Assembly: GCA_008694505.1 (NCBI GenBank)
Contig: VZDJ01001247.1
Location: 800,274-864,273 of the forward strand
DNA from: Cyanoderma ruficeps
Taxonomy: Eukaryota > Chordata > Aves > Passeriformes > Timaliidae
DNA length: 64,000 nucleotides
Reading direction: 5' to 3'
Numbering within the stretch: the first letter of the stretch is position 1; every line of letters begins with the position of its first letter. The notes beneath the pieces are model-generated. The model was not told where the DNA came from and ran no database searches. It saw only the letters and a program-made list of their open reading frames with translations. Position numbers and translations under genes: made by a program. Below are positions 1 to 10,046 of the stretch, piece after piece.

Positions 1-333
1 CTGTTGTGTAGGTATCTTAATTTTATGGCAATGGCATTAAAAGAGAAATTTAAAGTGAAAAGCTAGCATTTAAGCAGGTGTTTTAAAGGGATAAGTGGTG
101 CATTTTCCTTTCTAATTTAACCATGTGTTAAAGCGGAACCATCATCTGAAAATTTGTAATAAGGTTGGTCCCAAGTTTGAATTATGTGTAGTCTTGAGAA
201 TAACTGTTAGCACAATATTAGATTAAAAAGAAGTATATAAATGACAAAAAAAGTATAGAAATATGGAGGCAGTTATATTTTCATGTTTAAAATATTAATT
301 TATCCTATGTGATGAATATCAACATAAATATAA
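1..333. other. unannotated AT-rich sequence
   Basis: AT-rich non-coding sequence. I see no repeat family, open frame or RNA structure that I can support. Confidence 0.5.
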
Positions 334-444
334 AATCACAGACTGGTTTGGGTTGGACGAGACCTTGAAACTCATCTTGTCCCATCCCCTGCCATGGGCA
401 GGGGCAACTTCCACTATCCCAGTTTGCTCCAAGCCCATCCAATT
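334..444 (-). mobile_element. CR1 3'-end fragment
   Basis: On the minus strand this reads as the CR1 3' region. The plus strand shows the complementary blocks CAGACTGGTTTGGGTTGGA, CCCTGCCATGGGCAGGGGCA and TTGCTCCAAGCCCATCCAA. It is 5'-truncated before the usual GGATCCCTGGAAGTGTCC block. CR1 is an avian non-LTR retroposon that is nearly always 5'-truncated. Confidence 0.85.
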
Positions 445-1476
445 GGAATATGGAGATATAAAATAAAATACACAGATCCATAGCTCAGCTGAGCATTCAG
501 ACACCAACACAATGAGATCCTAGAGGATGTGTTTTTCTCCATTTCCTTCATATTATCATAGAAGTTATTCACCTGCAAAATTCCCCCTAGAATGAAGATG
601 TTGATGCTCCATGAAATCCATTTTCTGTTCCACAGGAGGCTGTTTATAATTCTTTCCTTTATAATCAGCTAATCATATCCCAAATCTGTTACCTTACAAA
701 GAATCTCCGAGCCCATTAGAGAAGCTAATTCAGGAACAGACAGGGATAATCAATAGGATGTTCAAGTATTCCTTCTTTTGTTTGCCTGAGAGTATTATTA
801 TGGAAATTATTCTGAAAACATCAGCCAGGCTGAGGAGAACTCTGTTCTAATGACAGTAATTTGTCACATCAGACAAAGCTCCTGAGTGGTGCTGGAGGGT
901 GCCAAGTCCAGCAGCTCCAGGGAGCTACAATCCTACTGAGAGTCCCAGTTCCCAGTTTAGCTGAACGCCCCACTCCCAGTAGGCTCCCCCACACACCCAC
1001 AGGATAAATGTGGGCATGACCAGACACACAAGCCCTTTCAGGCAGAAGGTTTGGCCTTTACCAGCCTCAGTCACCACCCAAATTTTAGCCACCTACCGTT
1101 GATCCAGCAGCACTTTATCCACCCAAACACCCCACAAAAACTCATCCAGGATTCCGTGTTCTTGATGGATTTACAGCACTTGTTGTCCGTGGTCCCACTC
1201 CAGCTGCTGGCTCCCAGACTTGTTGGCTGATTCAGCTTGAGCTTTTCCAGCTCACTCCAAGTCAGTCCTCACAGCTACCCAGATGGCAGAGAGAGGGATG
1301 AGAGAGGATATAGGTTAGGGTATAGGATATAGGGCTTAGTAAGAGAAGCATATTCTTCTGCAACCTCCTCACCCTCAGAACATCCCTTGGAACCCTCCAT
1401 CCCTCTCTTTTCCCACCTTTTGTCCTGCCAAACCACCTTGATCCCTCCCTTTCCCCCACCTTCGGTTCATTTTCTG
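445..1476. other. unannotated interval
   Basis: Mixed-composition non-coding sequence. The stretch at about 880-1290 is richer in C and G than its surroundings, but it shows no recognisable element or credible coding frame. Confidence 0.4.
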
Positions 1477-1630
1477 AGAATCCCAGACTGGTTTGCGTTG
1501 GATGGGGACTTACAGCTCATCCAGTGCCACACCCTGCCATGGACAGGGTCACCTTCCACTAGCCCAGGTTGCTCCAAGCCCCATCCAACCCAGCCTTGGA
1601 CACTTCCAGGGATCCAGGGGCAGCCACATA
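1477..1630 (-). mobile_element. CR1 3'-end fragment
   Basis: The plus strand has, in order, the tail complement (GAATCCCAGACTGGTTTGCG), the CCATGGACAGGGTCACCTTC block, the GTTGCTCCAAGCCCCATCCA block and CACTTCCAGGGATCCAGGGG. This is a CR1 3' end in minus orientation, truncated just beyond the GGCAGCCACA block. Confidence 0.88.
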
Positions 1631-1907
1631 TCCCATATAAAGTCCCATCCACCACCACTTCAAAGTGAGCTTTACACACTGCCCAAACATTCTTCCCTTG
1701 CACCTCAAACACCACATGAGAAGTCCAGGACCTCGAGCTGACACTTCACTTCATATTTCAGATCTCCCTTCTCTTCCAGGAGGAATCTTTCTCCTTGGAT
1801 GGGCTAATCCAGCCCTTTTCTGGCAGTGGATTAGTCGAGGATAGCTGGTTTTCACTGGGCCCCAGCATTCCCTCACTAGTCCTTGTTCCTCTGATACTCC
1901 TGGTCTC

Positions 1908-1941
1908 CCATCCCATCCCACCCCATCCCATCCCACCCCAT
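1908..1941. repeat. (CCCAT)n microsatellite
   Basis: Short pentamer array of TCCCA/CCCCA units, about seven repeats. It is the complement of the GGGAT array found inside the CR1 copy near 60.4 kb, but no CR1 flank is recognisable here. Confidence 0.85.
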
Positions 1942-2967
1942 GCCTTGACCTAAGGCAGGCTGGTCTTTCTCTTTAATCTTGAGCTCTTTTTAAAGCAATC
2001 TCTGCAGAGATTGGGCAGCAGAGAATTCCAGCAGTCCAAATCTGAGGATCGAAAGGTGTTTTGTCATCAAGTCAACATGGAAGATGAAACACTGGGAACA
2101 AAGTTAAATCAGCTTTATACATTATGGGACCAGTCCCTGTTGCTTTTAAAGAATATGGAATCTTTTATATCAGTAGAAATTAAGGGAGAATTACTGGATA
2201 TCTCAAATGTGGACAAAAGTTACAGTATTTTTTTACAAAACTTGCTGTGGTGAAAAACGCGACAACCCTCCTCACAAAAATAACTTTCAAAAAATAACGT
2301 ACCACGCATAATACTTGTCTTTATTTAATAGTCAGATTTCTAACACACTAATTGTTTTTTGTTGTGAATAATAGAAATAGTTAACCTAGACAAGAACATT
2401 TATAAAACTCTGAAGAACTATTTTTGTCTCAAGTTAGAACTCTGTTACCCTTCTCTGATAAATTAGCACAGGAGATTATTTTTTAAATGAATCTCTAATT
2501 AGACTTCATTAATGGCAATGTTATCTCTTGCAAATTCATTTCTTTCATTAAGGAGACATTTCCTACTTTTCATATGAAATCTTCAAACCAATTATTTTAA
2601 GGTGAACACAACTTTAGAATCATACAGCCTGAAGATGGATGGTATTTTCAGAGTCAGAGGAACCACTGGGGTTGTACCTCCAATGGCCTGGCTGATTGTT
2701 TAGGCTTTGGCGAAATTCTCCTTATCTCATTTAATATCTAGGTGTCCCTTGATTCTGTGGATTTAATAAGGAGAGAGGTTATGGGTTGTGGGAGTTTTGA
2801 AAGAGTCTCCCTCTTTGAAACTTCCAGTAACCAATGGCAAGAACAAAACAGCAGTATTTTTTATTTATTTCTTTATTTAGAAAGAGAGATGGAGTGAGAG
2901 GGATAAGAAGAAAGAGAGATATTGATGTTCTTTGTCTCCTGGTAATAATTCTCATGGAGATTAGAGC
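1942..2967. other. unannotated interval
   Basis: AT-rich sequence up to the edge of the LTR. The open frame at 2011-2253 (80 codons) resembles nothing I know, and its length fits chance. Confidence 0.4.
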
Positions 2968-3434
2968 TGTAGTGGTTTGAAAACAAACCAAGTGAGAGGC
3001 TCCAAGTCAGAAATAAATAATTTAATAAGAGGAAAGAAAAACAAGGTAGAATAAAAATAAACCCAGTAATACAAAAGACCACTGACAGAGTAAGAATACA
3101 ACCTGATCCGGGTGATGGAAGCAGTCCAGATGAGGTGGTCTTCCTGAAGCAGTGATCTTCCTGAAGCAGGTCTGGTAGTTCCAGTCCTCTGGGAATTCAG
3201 TCCTGCTGGGGCTGCTCAAATCCCTGATTATATCCAGGTGAGACTGCCCCTCTCCCTCCCCCTGGGCGGAGCATCTCACAATGGGATGGTGAGTGATGCA
3301 GAAGAGTCTTGATGGCCCATTAGCGAGTGATTGCTCCCGGAGGCAGTTATCTATGAGTCATACAGCAAGGCACCTGATGGGCCATTAACAGAAGACAGTC
3401 CAGGGGGAGGGGTCTGGGAAACACTGCTCCAACA
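2968..3434 (-). mobile_element. solo LTR, ERVL-like (class III ERV)
   Basis: The 467-bp block opens with TGTAGTGGTTTG and closes with CTGCTCCAACA on the plus strand, giving TG...CA ends. Read on the minus strand it has the order of an LTR: a TATA-like GGATATAATC, then a T-rich stretch with a TTATTAAA-type poly(A) region, then a short U5. It shares blocks with the plus-strand LTR at 31272-31845, such as CATCCCATTG.GAGATGCTCC and GGTTGTATTCT.ACTCTGTCA. An 18-bp tandem duplication (CTTCCTGAAGCAG) lies at about 3138-3172. No clean target-site duplication is visible, and no internal retroviral sequence adjoins it. Confidence 0.75.
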
Positions 3435-3885
3435 AACGGCTCATGAAGGTGGTGATAGAATACTTATGCAAATTCTATACTACGACCCAGGACAAGAGCA
3501 AATATAATAGATACTTTCCTTAAAAAACCCACATTTCTTCAATTTGTTTTTCAGTCTACAAATGCAACAAGATTTTATATAATCTATCAAGATGATCTGA
3601 GCAAAATGCTGTTATTATGTGAAGGAATAAAGGTAGAAAGACAACGAATTCTCTGCTGAATACACAATGCACATGAATGCAAAACCGGAGAATATGCTTA
3701 ATTTTAGCTAACTAAATATCCCTGTTTCCTTTCCTTCTGACATAAAAGAAAGTGCTGGTCAACTGCCAATTGTGGCCCAGATTATTCTTTAATGAGGATG
3801 TTATAGATAAAGGAGTAAAAATCTCTTTTGATTTTAGCTTTAACCAGTCCTAGGTTTTGACATGTTATTATTTTTGGGTCGTCCT
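3435..3885. other. unannotated interval
   Basis: AT-rich sequence between the LTR and the first arm of the inverted repeat pair. Nothing is recognisable in it. Confidence 0.4.
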
Positions 3886-3970
3886 GATGAATTTAAGCTC
3901 CCATAATTAGCCTGCCATGTGGAAATTAACCTGGCAGAGGTATTAAATAAAGAAGACAATATCAGATTCC
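3886..3970 (+). repeat. inverted repeat, left arm (partner 6851-6935)
   Basis: This segment contains ATTTAAGCTCCCATAATTAG and GGAAATTAACCTGGCAGAG. Its reverse complement recurs at 6851-6935 with about ten differences over 80 bases by hand alignment. I do not recognise the family. It could be the subterminal inverted repeat of a roughly 3-kb DNA transposon, or two independent insertions of an old repeat. Confidence 0.8.
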
Positions 3971-5300
3971 TGACTAATTTTTATCTTTTCATAAGTAAAG
4001 TAAATTCTTTTTTCCATTTGCGTTTCTAAGACCTGTTTTATATTGCTTTATCCCATACTGAACCTCAGTCAGCTGGTGCTCTGTACCAGAAGATTAGGAA
4101 AAAATAATACTGGTATTACAACAAGATAAAAATCCAGGGACAACTAGAATTCCAACCAGAACTGGGTCATTCATCTGTCAGAAAGATACTTCTTTCTCTC
4201 AAAGAACGAATTTTGGAAGTCTGAATTCTTTCATTCTCTCCAGTCCCAGTTGATGGTGAATCTTGAGAAATGGTGATGGAAATACGACAACAAAGAGAGG
4301 AAGAGAGAGTGAAATGCCTGGAAAAGGATTATTCTTTAACCAGACCCAGAAATAAGTTTTCTTTCAGTGCTCCACAGGCCTCAGGAATCCTTTTCAGAAC
4401 ATCAGTGTCTCCTTTTTTCTCTCATCACCAGTTTATAATTCTGGTTTTCCTCAAAGAGTTTATCAAAGAATTTGTCCAATTTATTTGTAGATAATTCTGG
4501 TCCCTCTCAGTTTGGGACAAAGAGCCTATTTTTCAGTCAAATGCTCAGTTCTGGCCATTGTTTATCTCCAAGGGTTAGTATTTCTGGAACCTTCACAGAT
4601 GAAGATTTTTGAGTTAGAATTACATGGCATTATATAGAAATGGCATCCAGGTGCGCTAAATTCTAGAACTTCTTTTGTGAGAAAATATTTAGTATTTGGT
4701 AAAACTCTACTAATTTTTTACTAGAATTGGCACATTCCTCATTGGCTGAAACAGTGTGGAATAGACGAGGGATTTTATTAAAATCAGAATTATCACCTGG
4801 TAATGACACTTGGTTTTGAGTGAGCTTCTCTCTTTTTTAAGTGATCGTGAGTTCTAACACAAAGAATTTAATTCTCTGTTGTAGGATTTATTCAGATGAG
4901 TTTAAAACAATACTTTGCTATGATTTGTTTACAAACTGGATGAAATTACAGACTGAGAGCAGGGCATGGAAAAAAATGCTCTCTAGAAAACAAATATTGT
5001 CCTGCTGGCATCAGACAGAGATTTGGACACCAGCTTTCTTGAACCAGTTTTAAAGGAGAGCCAGGAAACAACATTTCATGTTTTTGGCTGAACCAGGGGA
5101 ATGGACTGGACACATCAGCACCAAATTGAGTCTGTGGGTTTTGTTCTCCTCCTGTCTGACCTAGAACTCATCATATTCTCAGTTGCTATAAGCTGGTCAT
5201 TAAAATGGCCACATTGGGTCAAAATCAGAGCTTTTTCTCCTCTTGAGTCTTGTGTTCCATGTGTGAGGAAGCTACAGGGTAAATGTGGGTCCCGAGGGAT
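3971..5300. other. unannotated interval between inverted arms
   Basis: AT-rich, with no recognisable element. Open frames at 4270-4494, 4841-5053 and 5101-5367 are short and have no family signature. Confidence 0.4.
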
Positions 5301-5315
5301 TCCTGAGCCAAGAGG

Positions 5316-5485
5316 AGGCTGTGTAAAGTTCCGTGGAAAGAGAGTGTCTGCTCCATTAAGGACATGAGGCCAAAGACCTTTTTCAGTGTGGAAAGGGACA
5401 ACAAGAAAAGGGAAAAAGTAGGACAGGGACACAGACATGACATAGATGACGACAGGGAGGCAGAACAAACTTGGTCAGTGGCACT
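5316..5485. repeat. unidentified interspersed repeat, copy 1
   Basis: Blocks here recur in the same order and orientation at 40037-40186. Examples are GGCTGTGTAAAG...GTGGAAAGAGAGTGTCTGCT...AAGGACAT against AGCTGTGTAAGG...GTGGAAGGAGAGAGTCTGCT...AAGGACAT. Further along, GCAGAACAAACTTGGTCAG matches GCAGAGCAAACCTGGTCAG. The family and orientation are unknown. Confidence 0.6.
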
Positions 5486-5610
5486 AATTGAGGAGAATGG
5501 GAGGCTGTTCATTCCAATGAGTTTATCTAATCAGAGACATTGTCACCTGGGAAACAGGAACAGAGGGATAAACCTGGCACAACAAGCTTGGAGACAACCC
5601 CCAAATTTCA

Positions 5611-6056
5611 TCAGCCCCACTGAGGGGCTGTTGAGGCGTCATCAGTATCCCTGATCAGTATCCCCTGGAGTGATGTGCTCCTGTCTGTGGGGCCAAACCT
5701 GCCGGGTGTCACTGTGTCCCTCAGCCTGCCCCCACACCACTCATCCTCCCTTTCAGTTTCTTTATGGAAGTGCTGAAAACCACAGGTGCCAGGAGCCATC
5801 ACCACGGACTTGCAAACCCTGACCTGCTGCTGGTGGATTCTCTCTGCGATGGGCCTGATCTTCTTATCCATCTCCTTGATGACTGACACTGCAAGGGATT
5901 CAAAACCCTTTAATGAGAGACCTTGCTTTGCAGAGAAACTTTGGAAGTCCAGGGAGGCTCTTTCACTTTAGTCTCTTTCATCCAGAGCTTTTTGTTTTAT
6001 TCATTAAACTCAGCCAACCATTTCAGCTCCACAGACTCATTGAAATCCTGCTTTTT
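5611..6056 (-). pseudogene. possible degraded coding exon, unknown gene
   Basis: On the minus strand a splice-acceptor-like TTACTTGTCACAG precedes a frame starting at 6056. The frame encodes charged, coiled-coil-like sequence (lysine- and glutamate-rich, including KLWMKETKVKE). It is broken by an in-frame TAA at 5997-5999 and ends near 5913. A second minus frame (5889-5611) then begins with similar charged sequence (IKEMDKKIRPIAERIHQQQ). The two adjoining frames of similar character suggest one eroded exon with a stop and a frameshift. I do not recognise the protein. Chance is a real alternative, since no flanking exon is visible. Confidence 0.22.
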
Positions 6057-6576
6057 CTGTGACAAGTAAGGAAACTATGAAAAGGTTTGGCTGTTGTTAC
6101 AAGAAAATAATCACAGGACTATAAAATCCTTGCCTTTCTGTTTATTCTGTGTGAAACTCCAGAGCTGCCTGGTTTTGATAAAATTTTATTGATAGAGTTC
6201 AGTTATTTTCTCTCTCTTCATTTTTTCTGAACTAAAAGTCACCTTATTTTAAAAAACATTATAATACCACCTAATAGGATCTCCTTATCTCTTTAAGGAT
6301 ATCCCTTATCTCTTTAGGGACAGGAGTCCAAGTTAAGAATTTTCTGTCACATGACTGAACTTCTCTAAGCTTTGTATTGATGGGTTTGAAATTTCATCTT
6401 TCTTAAATGTGCTATTTTTCAGTATATTTACATTTTGGCACATTTTAGGTAAATGGCACAGAAGTTCTTAAATGACTCTTCCTTTGAAGATCCACCTTCA
6501 GCAAACTCTTCAAAAATAAAAATGTTAATTATGTAAAAAAATTGTTGTAGATTAATAGAAACTTAGTGTCCCCAGC
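6057..6576. other. unannotated interval
   Basis: AT-rich sequence. A small duplication (TCCTTATCTCTTTAAGGATA followed by TCCCTTATCTCTTTAGGGA) lies at about 6280-6320. Nothing else is recognised. Confidence 0.4.
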
Positions 6577-6766
6577 CCAGAGCTCTGAGTGCCACCTCCA
6601 GCACTTCCTGGGACACCTCCAGGAGTGGGGACTCCAACATCTCCCTGGGCAGCCCCTGACAAGGCCTGACCGCCCTTTCCATGCCAAAATTCCCCCTGAT
6701 GTCCATCCTGAGCCTCCCCTGGCCCAGCCTGAGGCCGTTCCCTCTCCTCCTGTCCCTGTTCCCTGG
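6577..6766 (-). mobile_element. CR1 fragment, truncated at both ends
   Basis: The minus strand matches the middle of the plus-strand CR1 copy at 47436-47850 almost base for base, from the AACAGGGACAGGAGGAGAGG block through to GGTGGCACTCAGAGCTCTGG. It lacks the downstream tail with the CCTTCCAACC and ATTCTGTG signals. It is therefore 3'-truncated as well as 5'-truncated, which is unusual for CR1 and implies a later deletion or rearrangement. Confidence 0.88.
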
Positions 6767-6850
6767 AAGAAATTAGTCCAAATGGAATACATTAAAATTA
6801 TTTCTCCCCAATAAAAAATGTTTTCTGTGTGCCTGAAGTCACTGAAAAAA

Positions 6851-6935
6851 GGAAGCAGATATTGCCTTCTTTAATTATTATCTCTGCCAGGTTAATTTCC
6901 ATGGGGCTGGCTAATTATGGGAGCTTAAATCCTCA
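6851..6935 (-). repeat. inverted repeat, right arm (partner 3886-3970)
   Basis: The reverse complement of this segment aligns with 3886-3970 over about 80 bases with around ten differences. The outer edges of both copies fall at the same base (next to ATTTAAGCTCCC). That is what one would expect either of element ends or of two copies sharing a consensus end. Confidence 0.8.
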
Positions 6936-7825
6936 TTGCTATTGACTTTTCCTTTTGTGTCAGCCCTGTTTATGCCTTCTTATATTTGAGATGTTTGAGA
7001 AGATACTGAAAACCTGCAAGCTTAGAGAAATGTAGGGAAAATCAGATAAGATTTGAAGTGTTTTATCTTTTTTTTTTTATCACATATGACATGTGAAGAT
7101 TAGAAGAAGGCAACAAAATCTTTCTGTGAGGGAACATGAATGAGTAGAGTTAGTGTTGGTTCACACGTGTTGTAAACTGCTCCCTGCATTTGTTTATAGC
7201 CATCTTAGGTGGGTTTAATGCAATAAAATTTGTGTTTTCTGATTTTGAATGAGAGTGAACTGTATGAAATGAGATAGCTGCAAAGGTTGGGAGAGAACAG
7301 CTACCTGTAAAAGAATTGACTTCTGAAAATATTCCTAAAATTTGAAGAGTTCCAGATCCTAATCATTAAAAATGGATAACACAGTTTTTGTTCTCCTGCA
7401 CTGATAATCATCTGTTAAAAAAAGAAAAGAAGATCCTAGTTTTATTTCTTCTCCATAAGGACAAGGAAACACAGGGCATGATTATAAATATTGCCATTCT
7501 TTAATGCTGGGGTAGAGTTTTCAGAAATGGTAAGGCATAAAAACCTTAGCACACTGTAAAATATCAAAGGGACTCGTTCTTTTCTACCCAGGTTTATTAT
7601 GCTAATAAACAGAAACAATTTCAAAGAATAATTTTATATAGGTAAACCAATCATAATAATCACCCTTTTATTCATAGCAGGTAACCCTCAAGAAATCCAG
7701 TGTCAGGAATTCTCACACCTCTGAGTAAGCAGGCCTGTAGTTCTTGTGATAAATCTGCATTACAAAACCCAGCTGTTGTCCCAGCATTGTTCTGTGATTT
7801 GGAGAAATTCCATAGTTTTTGAATG
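6936..7825. other. unannotated interval
   Basis: AT-rich sequence with a short poly-T run near 7070. No recognisable element. Confidence 0.4.
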
Positions 7826-8021
7826 GAAAAGAAAGAAGGAAAGAAGGAAAGAAGGAAAGAAGGAAAGAAGGAAANNNNNNNNNNNNNNNNNNNNNNNNNN
7901 NNNNNNNNNNNNNNNNNNNNNNNNNNNNNNNNNNNNNNNNNNNNNNNNNNNNNNNNNNNNNNNNNNNNNNNNNNNNNNNNNNNNNNNNNNNAGAAAGAAA
8001 AGAAAGAAAAGAAAGAAAGAA
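7826..8021. repeat. (GGAAA/GAAA)n microsatellite with assembly gap
   Basis: Purine-only array of GAAGGAAA units before a run of N at 7875-7991 and GAAAGAAAAGAAA units after it. The gap probably marks an unresolved, possibly long, purine array, and its true length is unknown. Open frames drawn across the N run are artefacts. Confidence 0.9.
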
Positions 8022-9108
8022 CAAGGAAACCCCAAACCAACCAACGGAAAAAAACCCCAACAACCCAGTTTGGTTATTTGCTGTAGTACTTTTAAAGTTC
8101 ATCACAGCCTGAGCCCTCTCATAGTTAATTAGAAGGGGATTTAACTCTAATCTGTCTCACAGACTCAGTTATGTGACCATTTCCACACTGTGTATACTCC
8201 TTATTCCAAAATTTTGCCACCTGCAGACTCACATGTTTGGAATTTGTCTGGGATTTTTACCAAGGAAGGAAAACACACATGAGCAGTCCCTTGTTACAGA
8301 ATATTTTGATTTTTCTGTTGTAATTCCTCATCCTACAAATACATGTTGAGCCAGCAAGTTAATTCATTAATATTTAAATAACTCTTGTTTAGGGTGGCAA
8401 TAAATAAGAATATATTGGGGTTGCTGAGAAAATAACTACAAGAGGCAGATTTCTAAACACATGTAAATACTGACTGCCATACTCAGGCTTCAGTTCTGCT
8501 GCTCTCCTCCCTCAAGGAAAAATGTAGGGAATGGGAAGCTCTCCTGGAGAAGGAGCTGCTTTCTAACATAAAAAGTGGAAATTTGTTTGTTCAAGCAATA
8601 AATGATTGCAGAGATGGCTCCAAGTGAGCCTGACTGCTCACAAACTGATATCTTGGGTAAAACTTGAAGTTACAGTCACGGGGAAAAACAAGTTTTGTAT
8701 GTGTTAACTGCTTGCAAAAACAACAATAAATGCATTTAAATAATTCATAAAAGAATTTTTAAAAGAGGAAAATTTTAGTGAAGAAATAAGGAAAGGAAAA
8801 AGAATAAAGGGGAGGGAATTTATTTTAGTGTAGATGAATGTGTTTTCATCACAAGATCATCCCATTAAAGAAAAGAAATATGTCAGTTTGATCACCAATT
8901 GAATTTGGAAAAGAATATGTGAAATTCTCATTTTAAACTTTAGGGGAGCTTTCAAACCTTGTAAAATATTTATGCATATAAAGGGTTACATTCTACTCCT
9001 TAGAATGAAAAGGGAAAAAAAACCCACATCTCCTGATACATCAAAAGAGAATATAAATTGCAGAAATTCAAAGTGCACTTCTTAACGTGAAGCTGTCCCT
9101 GTTTTCCA
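8022..9108. other. unannotated interval
   Basis: AT-rich non-coding sequence starting with an A/C-rich run at 8022-8065. Nothing recognised. Confidence 0.4.
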
Positions 9109-9411
9109 TCAGATATTCTTGATCCGTGGCAGATGCCTCATACAACTCAATGTCAGTACTAAGCCAGTGCAGAATAAAAGGCTCAAGCAAAGTAGGACAG
9201 GTACAAAAATGAGCCCTGGTGTCATTTCCAGGCCTGGAATTGCTGTCATCCTCTCAGCACATTCCATGGCTGCGGGGGATTTGCTGAGATCTTGGTTTTC
9301 TGAGCAGCAGAGTTTCCGATACCCTTCTTCCCGTGCCATCCCTGGAGCTGGTGTGCAGGCAGCTCCAGCAGAAGGGAGATCTGTGCAGGTCAACCCATGA
9401 TCACACTGCTC
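9109..9411 (-). CDS. candidate last exon with a membrane segment, unknown gene
   Basis: On the minus strand an acceptor-like GTTTTCTGCAG ends at 9412. It is followed by an uninterrupted frame of about 100 codons to a TGA at 9109-9111. Counting from 9393, the first half holds several cysteines (about residues 3, 13, 29, 30 and 45). A hydrophobic stretch of about 25 residues (about 60-84: LIFVPVLLCLSLLFCTG and onward) comes next, then a short basic tail (RHLPRIKNI) before the stop. That order resembles the end of a type I membrane protein. I do not recognise the family, and the frame has no ATG at its start, so it would have to be a spliced exon or a chance frame. CR1 copies lie just upstream, at 9562 and 9869. 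Confidence 0.25.
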   Translation of the reverse strand, partial: EQCDHGLTCTDLPSAGAACTPAPGMAREEGYRKLCCSENQDLSKSPAAMECAERMTAIPGLEMTPGLIFVPVLLCLSLLFCTGLVLTLSCMRHLPRIKNI

Positions 9412-9561
9412 CTGCAGAAAACTGATCTTTGTGAGTCCACCTCTTTGCTACATTGCCTGGGACTGCAGCTGAGCTCAGAAGGAAGAAGATCTCCAAAGTG
9501 ATTCCAGTTCTGCAAGGTCAGCTCTGACCTCACCACAGCTCAGTTCTGTCAGCCTTCCCAT

Positions 9562-9704
9562 CTGGATCCCTGGAAAAGTGTCCAAGGCCAGGTTGGACAG
9601 GGCTTGGAGCAACCTGGGCTAGTGGCAGGTGTCCCTGCCCATGGCAGGGGGTGGCACTGGATGGGCTTTGGGTCCCTTCCAATCCCAAATTATTCTGGGA
9701 TTCC
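9562..9704 (+). mobile_element. CR1 3'-end fragment
   Basis: Starts abruptly at CTGGATCCCTGG. It carries the GTCCAAGGCCAGGTTGGACA, GGGCTTGGAGCAACCTGGGC and CCCATGGCAGGGGGTGGCAC blocks and ends in a CCTTCCAATCCCAAATTATTCTGGG-type tail. It faces the minus-strand copy at 9869-10046, tail to tail, about 165 bases away. Confidence 0.92.
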
Positions 9705-9868
9705 ATGGCCAAGCTGTCCTCTGCACTGTGCTTCCTGCTCCTGAAGGATCAGGGTGTGGATGCTTGTTTGTCCTCTTCTAAAAGAGGCAAAGTGAAAAAA
9801 GTAATGTCTCCTTTCTGAAAGACAGATGCCAGGGAACCTGGGAGCGAAAGCTCTGACATTTAGCAGAA

Positions 9869-10046
9869 CCACAGAGTCACAGGGTGGTTTGGGTGGGAAA
9901 ACAGTATAAAAATTACCCTACTCCACCCCCTGCCATGGGCAGGGACACCTTCCACTGTCCCAGGGTGCTCCAAGCCCCGTCCAACCTGGCCTTGGACACT
10001 TCCAGGGATCCAGGGGCAGCCACAGCTTCCCTGGGCACCCTGTGCT
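9869..10046 (-). mobile_element. CR1 3'-end fragment
   Basis: The plus strand reads the CR1 complement from CCACAGAGTCACAGGGTGGT through GCCATGGGCAGGGACACCTT and TCCAGGGATCCAGGGGCAGC to CCTGGGCACCCTGTGC. A short A-rich change replaces part of the usual GGGACCTTAAAG region. Confidence 0.92.

Noticed and set aside
7672..8132. Five open frames spanning the N run
   Set aside because: They exist only because N codons are not stops. The flanks are a purine microsatellite.
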